A stretch of 64,000 nt of DNA from Ctena decussata (taxonomy: Eukaryota; Mollusca; Bivalvia; Lucinida; Lucinidae): assembly GCA_963989385.1 (NCBI GenBank), contig OZ022508.1:34184166-34248165 (forward strand), written 5' to 3'. Position 1 is the stretch's first letter. Each line of letters opens with the position of its first letter. The notes under the pieces were generated by a model that had not been told where the DNA came from, did not search any database, and worked only from the letters and a program-made list of their open reading frames with translations. Shown one piece after another: positions 57,291 through 64,000 of the stretch. Made by a program: the position numbers and the translations under genes.

Positions 57291-58641
57291 CATATACGAA
57301 TTCGCCAGCTTCACCCTGTAATCTCGGTAGAAGTTCATTTAATTTTGTCGTTTCGTCCCACTCATTCAAATTTGCTATTGTTTTAAAGCGGTTGTACCAC
57401 ACCTTCCAACTGTCTGTCCCATTGAATGCTGGCATTTTCACGGGTTTCTCGTGTGCACTGGATTGATCAATTCCTTTCTCGCAGGAATTTTCCATAAGGC
57501 AAGATGCAGTAATAGGGTCAGCGGAGCTTTTCCAAAGTGAGGAAAACATTGTTCCTGTAGAAAATGAGACTGATATAGAGAATTTTTCGACTGTACGTAG
57601 GATTCAAAATGTGAAGTCAGTGGAGCGAACGTCTGTTAACGTGAGAGATAAGATACGTTGAGGTCTGTTTGTAATGTCTGTGTCTGTGCGTGTGTTGGAT
57701 GGGACTTGTGGTACAGTGGGCTCATAGTACCGCTCTGCACTGTTATTGTGACTGGAAGAGCCTTGTGCATGCACAGGTTCTTGTCTGAGTGTCTGAGGTC
57801 CGTTTATCAGATCTGTGTCCGTTTGTAGAACATGGTGCCCATAGTGCCGGTCTATACCGCTGTCACGCGTTTCCGTCATTGATTCTAGTGTGGGAATGTA
57901 ACGGTTATTTATCTGTTTGTCTTGGTGGTCTACTCTTATGCTGGACCCGAAAGTGTGTGTAGTCTGGCTGGAAACAGGTGATGCATTAACTTCCTTATGC
58001 CTTGTCGCGTCTCTACTGATAGCTATGTATTTTGCGGCAATGTTTGCTGTGTAAGGTGGCTGTTGGTCTGCTTTACTAACTTGTGTGGATGTGCAAATCG
58101 TGTCTGCGTCTGCAGTTTGCGTGTCACGAAAAATGTAAGAGCTTATCGCTTTCATGCTGGACTCCATAGACTTCATTGAACTGAGAACATTTTCTGAGTT
58201 TTGATTCGCATTATCGAACATAGTTTGCATCAAGTCCTTCTGACTCTCTTGAAATTTAACCATCATTTCGGCCACAATTTCTCGCATGCTACACATATCC
58301 CTGCTATATCTACTTTGTCTGACGTTACCATACTGCTCAGAGGTATCTGTATGTCGCAACAATATCTCTTCTTCTTCGCAAGAGCTCCCATGTTTTTCTT
58401 CTATTCTATATGACGGTGAATTTGCTCCCCTTTCACCGTCATCGTCATCATGATCATTTCCAACCACAAATGAGTCTTCCTGTCTGCTCCCCTCTTCTGA
58501 GCCCGAGTCATTGTCAGTCTCCAGATCAGACTGCACCGCATTTTCACTATCTCCGTCACTGCAGCCTATGCAAGCTGAAGATTTATTTAGCTTCCGTTTC
58601 AGTCCTCGGGGCATGCTTTCTCTTGTGGTGTGTGTAGCCAA
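57232..58641 (-). pseudogene. gag-like ORF of the LTR element with one in-frame stop
   Basis: From ATG 58641 the frame encodes a basic start, an acidic Ser-rich region (ETDNDSGSEEGS), a helix-prone stretch (MVKFQESQKDLMQTMFDNANQ) and repeat modules (SGIDRHYGHH...NGPQTLRQEP, NRPQ). A TGA at 57604-57606 interrupts it. The same frame then continues with the gag core (FNGTDSWKVWYNRFKTIANL... LLPRLQGEAGEFVYGEL), which resembles Ty3/gypsy capsid sequences. It ends where RT begins, so the nucleocapsid zinc knuckle is lost. Confidence 0.75.
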
Positions 58642-58650
58642 GTGTTGCTA

Positions 58651-58652
<2 letters not shown>

Positions 58653-58695
<43 letters not shown>
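58653..58695. repeat. (TG)n microsatellite in the LTR element leader
   Basis: About 21 TG units just upstream (minus strand) of the gag start. Confidence 0.95.
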
Positions 58696-58697
<2 letters not shown>

Positions 58698-58817
58698 ATG
58701 TATTGTATTGATATTGTTATTCTATCTCAGTTTTATTCTATCGTAGAGCTATCAATCTTTATAGAATCAAATCCCGACGCGAGTTCGTATTCTTTTGATA
58801 TTTTTTTTTAAAAAAAC

Positions 58818-58835
58818 ATCCCACTTCTGACACCA
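58818..58835 (-). other. Primer binding site, tRNA-Leu type
   Basis: Read on the plus strand this is ATCCCACTTCTGACACCA, which matches the 3' end of animal tRNA-Leu including CCA as I remember it. It is separated from the 5' LTR by four A. Confidence 0.8.
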
Positions 58836-58839
58836 AAAA

Positions 58840-59689
58840 TGTAATGACCGAGCGGTTACACTTGCCGTCCGTCTGACGCAACTCCCTACAATTCTCGGGT
58901 TTGACAAAGACTCAAGCCACTAACTGTTAACTAATTTTAATAACAATTATTTTCTTTAAAAATTAAGAGCATTATCTTAAGCAGCGCTTGGCTTGAAAGA
59001 ATAATATTTCCCCCTACCTCAATTTATTGCCTTTAACTCTAAAACTCCGTGTTTGAATCCCAGAAACGTAAACCCGATCCAACGCTAAAAAACACAACTG
59101 CTCTCTACCAGCGCAAAACGCATTCCCTCTTGACCCAAGCCAACCGCTGCTTATATACCCAACACATACCCAACGAACAATCTGCTGAAATCAGCACCCA
59201 ACACGTCGAATTCCAACTCCCAACGCGCTGGTTAGCGGTTGGGACGTCGGGATCCCAACGCGTTGGGTGACGAAACCAGCAAAACCAACAAGAAGCGCGT
59301 TGGGAAAACGATGTACTTGGTGACCCTTTGCAATTAAATGGCCGAACTAATATCAATAATTACCTATATACTTTGGGAAGTCACACAAAATATAGATTCT
59401 TTAGTCTATTTTGAATTTGTCCGCCAAAGTAACTACTACTGGGTCACCAGGTTAAACTATTTATATCGATTTGTTCTAAAAATAATTGTATATTACTTGC
59501 AGTCAAACATAGTACTCTTAAAGTACAACGTTAGGTTCACATGGTTCAAATGCACTTCACAGAAAAGGTGCCGTCTTAAATGGAGAAAATAAAGTATGAA
59601 AAGGGCTCCGAAACGGAACACTAAGAACACTGTGAAGCTAATAAGGAAATATATATATAAGAGGGAACTGTCAACAGTACGACTCTACA
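58840..59689 (-). repeat. 5' LTR
   Basis: 850 bp, apparently identical to the 3' LTR. It holds the promoter of the element, but I could not place a TATA box with confidence. Confidence 0.97.
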
Positions 59690-59889
59690 GTATAGACTAA
59701 AATGTTACTCAAAACACTGTCAATCAGTAACTTTAGGGAACAGCAAGAAAAAAATAGTGTATATCGAAGATCTAATTTAACTGATACTGATTTTGACTGA
59801 AAACGGTCAGCAGTCTGATAAGCTAGACATTTTTAATTCAGATAATAAAACTGAAAAAAGCTTTTTGCGGACAGAACTTTAAAGCTTAA

Positions 59890-60116
59890 CAAGGGCGTAG
59901 CTACGTATACGGCAAATACGCAAGTGCGTATTGAAATTTTGTCAAAATTGACAAAATTTCAAAACGCACCTGCGTATTTGCATGCTGAAAATTTATAAAT
60001 CAGACAAAATTTCAATACCAATTACCAAAGTGGCTGAAATACTAGCTTTCCCTTCAAGAAGTAGAGAATAAAACATGGTTGTGCGTATTATGAAATTGCC
60101 CCTAGTTACGCCCCTG
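59890..60116. mobile_element. 227-bp TIR element with internal foldback
   Basis: The ends are CAAGGGCGTAGCTACG and TAGTTACGCCCCTG (imperfect inverse). The interior holds the hairpin AAATACGCA...TGCGTATTT with a TTGTCAAAATTGACAA centre. CTTAA is duplicated at 59885-59889 and 60117-60121. Superfamily unassigned. Confidence 0.7.
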
Positions 60117-60121
60117 CTTAA

Positions 60122-61272
60122 TTAGAAACACGGAACTGATAGGAAGTAGCTAAGTCAGCTTGGGATATTAGAAACTTAATTAGTAAAGGTAGAAATCACC
60201 TGGCCTTGAGTCAATACCAATTACAGTATCAACATTGCATTAACTTGATAAATGCATTGACATCAGCATAATAAGTGCATATGTACAACATGTCGCACGC
60301 AATGCACTAACAGGGGAAGTAGGTTTCTCGCCTATTGCAGTTGTGGTCCAACTACGATTCCTGGCTAAGACAGATTGCAGGAAAGTGGTCGCCCACGGAA
60401 GGTTGGTAGCTTCTCTTCCTGTATCAAGTTTGTCAACAGAGCATCAATATTCCTGCCTTCGAGAACAAGTAGTCAGAGTCATTGAAAAAAACTGATTTTA
60501 TTTTAATTAAATGTCTGCAGATTAGCAACAAATATGTGTCAAGATGAGATGTTAAAGGTATTTGAGCTTGTTACGATACCAAGCTTCTACCTTTTACCTT
60601 GATCTCCCTCTGAATGTCATCGGTGATATTTGTAATCAGTTTGGTCTTCTCAGCACCGATCTCCATCTTACACTTTGAGCAGGTTTGTCGAGACTTTCAA
60701 CTAGGGATCTTGGTTCCTGTTCTTCCTCACCCAGAGCGTCTGTGTCATCGGCAAACCGCTAATCGGTAATATTTCTGCCGCCTACGCTGATCTTTCCGTC
60801 ACGTTCTTCTAGAGCGCTAGACGTGAAATGTTCGATATGTTCAAAAGTATGTTAATTAATATGTTAATTAAACATTTGGTGGTGATTCTAATGCGTTTCG
60901 ATTTTCCCCATTTACCATGACTCAGGAAATGCCCTTACACGGAAAGATCCTCTTTGCACCGGTCGGTCATCACGTAAACATCTACATACAGGAAAATGTC
61001 GTGATTTGTCTGCTTATTTTCAAGCAAAAAGCTATCATGAAATATCTAAAACGTTATTACATCATATTATACGTCGGAAATTAATGATACATCAAAATAA
61101 GGCACAGGTTCGTCGGAGCAAGTGGCTGGTTAAGCCTTTGATATTATCAGTTTAAAAGCGCACGTGATATTAAAGAGGATTTACCCTCTTCAGCTTCATG
61201 TAAGCAATTTATGGTTAGAAAGACGAACACTGTCATCAACCGGTTATACATTCAGTACATTTGTCAGTTAGC
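60122..61272. other. No gene or recognisable repeat
   Basis: Nothing coding. A short TATGTTAATTAA duplication lies near 60848-60870. Confidence 0.5.
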
Positions 61273-61430
61273 TAGCGGTTCACCAGTACTAAGTGCACAT
61301 ACTTTCGCCGGTAACTGACAACTGCCCATCTTGCGGAAAGAGAAACGAAAGTATGTGGCCAGACCGGGTATCAAACTCGGGATCTCTGGCTCTTGATCTT
61401 GAGTCAGACGCTCTACCGACTGCGCGGCGA
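61273..61430 (-). mobile_element. SINE-A, 3' part missing
   Basis: tRNA-like head (CAA-like anticodon loop CTCAAGA, B box GTTTGATACCC) and the first half of the body are present. The copy stops at GGTTCACCAG, without the tail. Confidence 0.85.
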
Positions 61431-61601
61431 CATCCACCCAGTCTGATCAGAGTCTTTCCTGTCTGCATGCACGGGGCTAAGACCCTTAACTACCCTTTAA
61501 GCGCACCGCGAAGACTGATCAGACTGGGCGGATGCCAAGGCTGATCCGAGTTTTCGCTGGGCGCACATGTCACTCTGTTGACTTTGTCGTGTTGCAGCTG
61601 A
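61431..61601. mobile_element. Long-palindrome MITE P1, partial copy
   Basis: Begins inside the left arm at CCACCCAGTCTGATCAGAG and runs to the diverged right end GTCGTGTTGCAGCTGA. It abuts the SINE-A head. Confidence 0.85.
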
Positions 61602-62133
61602 AATATGTTGTAAGGTATACGCGAACAGCTTCTGCTCAGATCAAGATCAGACCTCTAGTTTTGGCAAACTATGAATACAGTAATTCTGTTCAGTTCTGAG
61701 ACATCTCAATTTCCAGATGTTACATGTTAGCATATGGCAGACTTTTCATGACGCGGCTAATGTAGTAATGACCAACCTAGGCATGAGTTTCGAAAAGTTA
61801 CATCCCTGTCTTAAAACAGTTGTATGTTTGCTTACCGCCCGTTATGATTTGTTTATCCAAATATGATAATGGTTTGCACATCCAAATACTTTGCAAAGCG
61901 TGGAAATTTCTCGTATATTCTGTCAAAATCGTATCACCTCTTTATGCCAGAAATCCACTACAACTTTGCATGTTGCATAGTCTCACAAACACAATTGCAC
62001 GTGTTCAATGTCCCAAATAGTCCGTGATTTTACCTACCGTTAATGAAGGGATTGAGGAAGTAGACGTGGTTTACTGTTTAAAGTAGGCGTAGTTTTCGGA
62101 ACTGTAAATAGCAAACACGAAGCGTTCAACATA
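61602..62133. other. No gene or recognisable repeat
   Basis: Nothing seen. Confidence 0.45.
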
Positions 62134-62371
62134 TGAGCCGCGACACGAGAAAACCAACAATGTGGTTGTGCGCCCTGCGCAGACTCAGATCAGCCTGGGC
62201 ATCCACCCAGTCTGGTCAGACCCTTCGCTTAGTGCTTAAAGGGTAGCTAAGGGACTGAGCTACCTCCATGCGGACAGCGAAGACTCTGATCAGACTGGGC
62301 GAATGCCCAGGCTGATCTGAGTCTGCGCTGGGCGCACTACCACATTGTTGGTTTTCTCGTGTCGCGGCTCA
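62134..62371. mobile_element. Long-palindrome MITE P1 (238 bp, complete)
   Basis: TGAGCCGCGACACGAG...CTCGTGTCGCGGCTCA with almost perfectly paired arms. TA lies on both sides. Confidence 0.95.
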
Positions 62372-62977
62372 TATGTATCAATAAGAATTCATATTAATTA
62401 TATTTTAGATAAAATGCATTCATCTGTCCCAGATCTAAATATGGGCTTGGAAAACGGATAATATTGCAAGATATTTTATCAAAGTGTTGGGAGTTTAGGA
62501 ATTCGTTAGTCAGTTCAGGCCCGGATCTAGATCTCAACTAACTGTTGGGGCTTTCTCTAGACATCTGGTGTGGCTAAGGGCCCAAAGAAAGATGCCATAA
62601 CCAGGGTTGCAGATAAAATAGAGTATCCGATGAAAAATCAAGCTTACATCATGCTTACCTTTAAATATATATTACAGCATCTCATTGGAATCGCCTCAGT
62701 GAGGCAATTAAGATGTCACAACATATATTTTACCTTCTATAATCTTACCTTATAGAATAGCATCTCAAATTACCTTCTGCAGGTACAGCTTCTTATTATC
62801 TTCATTTTTGCATTAAATTGGACACAGAGTCCTAGGTGACACACCCCCTGGATCCGGGTCTGCAGTCTTAGCAATTTTAGATTTAAAACGAGTTTGTTTC
62901 TGGTTTACTCCCTACTATTTTGAAACCACTTCATGTCGTAACAATATACATATAGTTAAACGTTTTCCCTTAACCCG
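62372..62977. other. No gene or recognisable repeat
   Basis: The 61-codon ORF here has no motif. Confidence 0.45.
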
Positions 62978-63209
62978 AGGGGTGGTCGGGTGGTGCAATG
63001 GTGCTGTGTATAACTTCCAGTGCCGGGGCGTCCTACTGATTTGGAACGTTTTAGGGCAAGGGCCTACTGTGCTTGCAGTAGCTGCGGGCGGGGTGTTTGG
63101 ATTTTTTTCTCTCGTCTATCATTTCTCTTCTTTCTCCCGCTCTCTGGGGGACGGCCCGATATTGACTGAAATACTGTCTCAAAAGGCCGTTAAACCCAAA
63201 TCAATCAAT
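62978..63209 (+). mobile_element. SINE-B, full length
   Basis: GAGGGGTGGTCGGGTGGTGC head to AAATCAATCAAT tail. The target duplication is CCCTTAACCC at 62967-62976 and 63210-63219. Confidence 0.9.
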
Positions 63210-63265
63210 CCCTTAACCCCGCACCAATAAATCATATATAAATGCATTGACATTAATTTGAAATT

Positions 63266-63503
63266 TGGGCCACGACACGAGAAAACCAAGAAAGTGGTTG
63301 TGCGCCCAGCGCAGACTCAGATCAGCCTGGGCATCCGCCCAGTCTGATCGGAGTTTTCGCTGTCCGCATGGAGGTAGCTTAGACCCTTAGCAATCCTTTC
63401 AGCGCAAAGCCAAGACTCTGATCAGACTGTGCGGATGCCCAGGCTGATCAGACTCTGCGCTGGGCGCACAACCACTTTGTTGGTTTTCTCGAGTCGCGGC
63501 TCA
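63266..63503. mobile_element. Long-palindrome MITE P1 (238 bp, complete)
   Basis: TGGGCCACGACACGAG...CTCGAGTCGCGGCTCA with paired arms throughout. Confidence 0.93.
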
Positions 63504-63910
63504 TTTCAGTTATCTACATTTGTAAGCTCAGTGGCACTGACAGTCCGCGTAAGTTTAGGAACCTGAAAATATTCTCAATAGATGGTTTACTTTTGAAGTC
63601 CGATTGATAACAGAGAGGATTAGATACTAAATTTACATGGCACGCAAGACATCTGATTTAGAAATTTCGGAAACTAATGAAGGGACAAGTAGAAAAGCTC
63701 AGTAATGTTTGAAATTTAATTAGTATAGGCAGGAAACACCTGCCGTTCATACTTACGTCATTTTCCCCGGAAAATGTTCTTTGACATTTCAGCACTTTAC
63801 AGTCTATTGACAGCAAATATATTGACACAGCCTAGAGAAGTACAAATCCCTAATGAAGACCCAAGGCTTAGTTTCATTAAAATGATTCTTTCTTTGGTTT
63901 TGAACACATT
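63504..63910. other. No gene or recognisable repeat
   Basis: Nothing seen. Confidence 0.45.
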
Positions 63911-64000
63911 TGAGCCGTGACACAACAAAACCAACAAAGTGGCATGTGCGACAAACGAAAACTAATATCAGCCTGGGTATCCGCCAGTCTGATCGATGTC
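63911..64000. mobile_element. Long-palindrome MITE P1, cut by window end
   Basis: TGAGCCGTGACACAACAAAA starts a diverged left arm that runs out of the window. Confidence 0.85.

Larger units (their letters stand above)
54509..59689 (-). mobile_element. Ty3/gypsy-type LTR retrotransposon, complete ends, deleted interior (5181 bp)
   Basis: Two 850-bp LTRs (TG...CA) flank a minus-strand interior with primer site, gag-like ORF, RT-RNase H ORF and polypurine tract. The target duplication GTAT is perfect (54505-54508 and 59690-59693). I found no base difference between the LTRs, so insertion is very recent. Protease and integrase are missing, so any mobility would need proteins from another copy. 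Confidence 0.95.

Noticed and set aside
57997..58711. Plus-strand ORFs opposite the gag-like region
   Set aside because: Antisense to gag, and one of them reads through the TG microsatellite.

Overview
The window looks like intergenic DNA from a mollusc, most likely a heterodont bivalve. The base composition is AT-rich and eukaryotic. Spliced and frame-broken transposon genes, tRNA-derived SINEs with A- and B-box heads, and many long-hairpin MITEs and ~150-180 bp tandem-core repeats of the kind described in bivalves all point that way. The species assignment is inference. I see no convincing host gene in 64 kb; every recognisable protein belongs to a mobile element. No similarity search was possible, so repeat families were defined by comparing copies inside the window.

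Layout, left to right. 0-2.7 kb: the 5' part of a frame-broken RTE-clade LINE on the minus strand. 4.5-7.5 kb: two hairpin-headed tandem-core elements carrying SINEs. 8.5-10.6 kb: a three-level nest (foldback element inside a mariner, inside another TIR element). 10.7-31 kb: a mosaic of SINE-A, SINE-B, piggyBac-like MITE, long-palindrome MITE, tandem arrays and an eroded MULE-like transposase fragment. 32.4-45.2 kb: a large Helentron-like element with paired subterminal inverted repeats. It holds a 5' tandem array, a spliced zinc-finger/Ulp1-type protease gene, a basic-repeat ORF, and a Rep-deleted DUF6570/PIF1-helicase/APE-endonuclease ORF broken by a TTAA MITE. A 52-bp minisatellite and a 3' hairpin close it. 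45.3-46.4 kb: a compact non-coding element with the same two ends. 47-54 kb: further MITEs, a LINE 3' fragment, a ten-unit array and other repeats. 54.5-59.7 kb: a complete Ty3/gypsy-type LTR retrotransposon on the minus strand. Its two 850-bp LTRs appear identical, with a 4-bp target duplication, a tRNA-Leu-like primer site and a polypurine tract, but protease and integrase are missing. 59.7-64 kb: SINEs and a cluster of long-palindrome MITEs.

The most interesting signal is structural. At least seven otherwise different repeats in the window start with a 17-32 nt hairpin next to a T-run. In most, a GTC/GCGTC-rich stretch follows and then a tandem core with a period near 150-180 bp. The coding Helentron has the same head. 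Both it and the compact element at 45.3 kb end with a subterminal inverted repeat, a hairpin and then TCTTGTT. This suggests that the tandem-core repeats are non-autonomous derivatives mobilised by Helentron-type enzymes.
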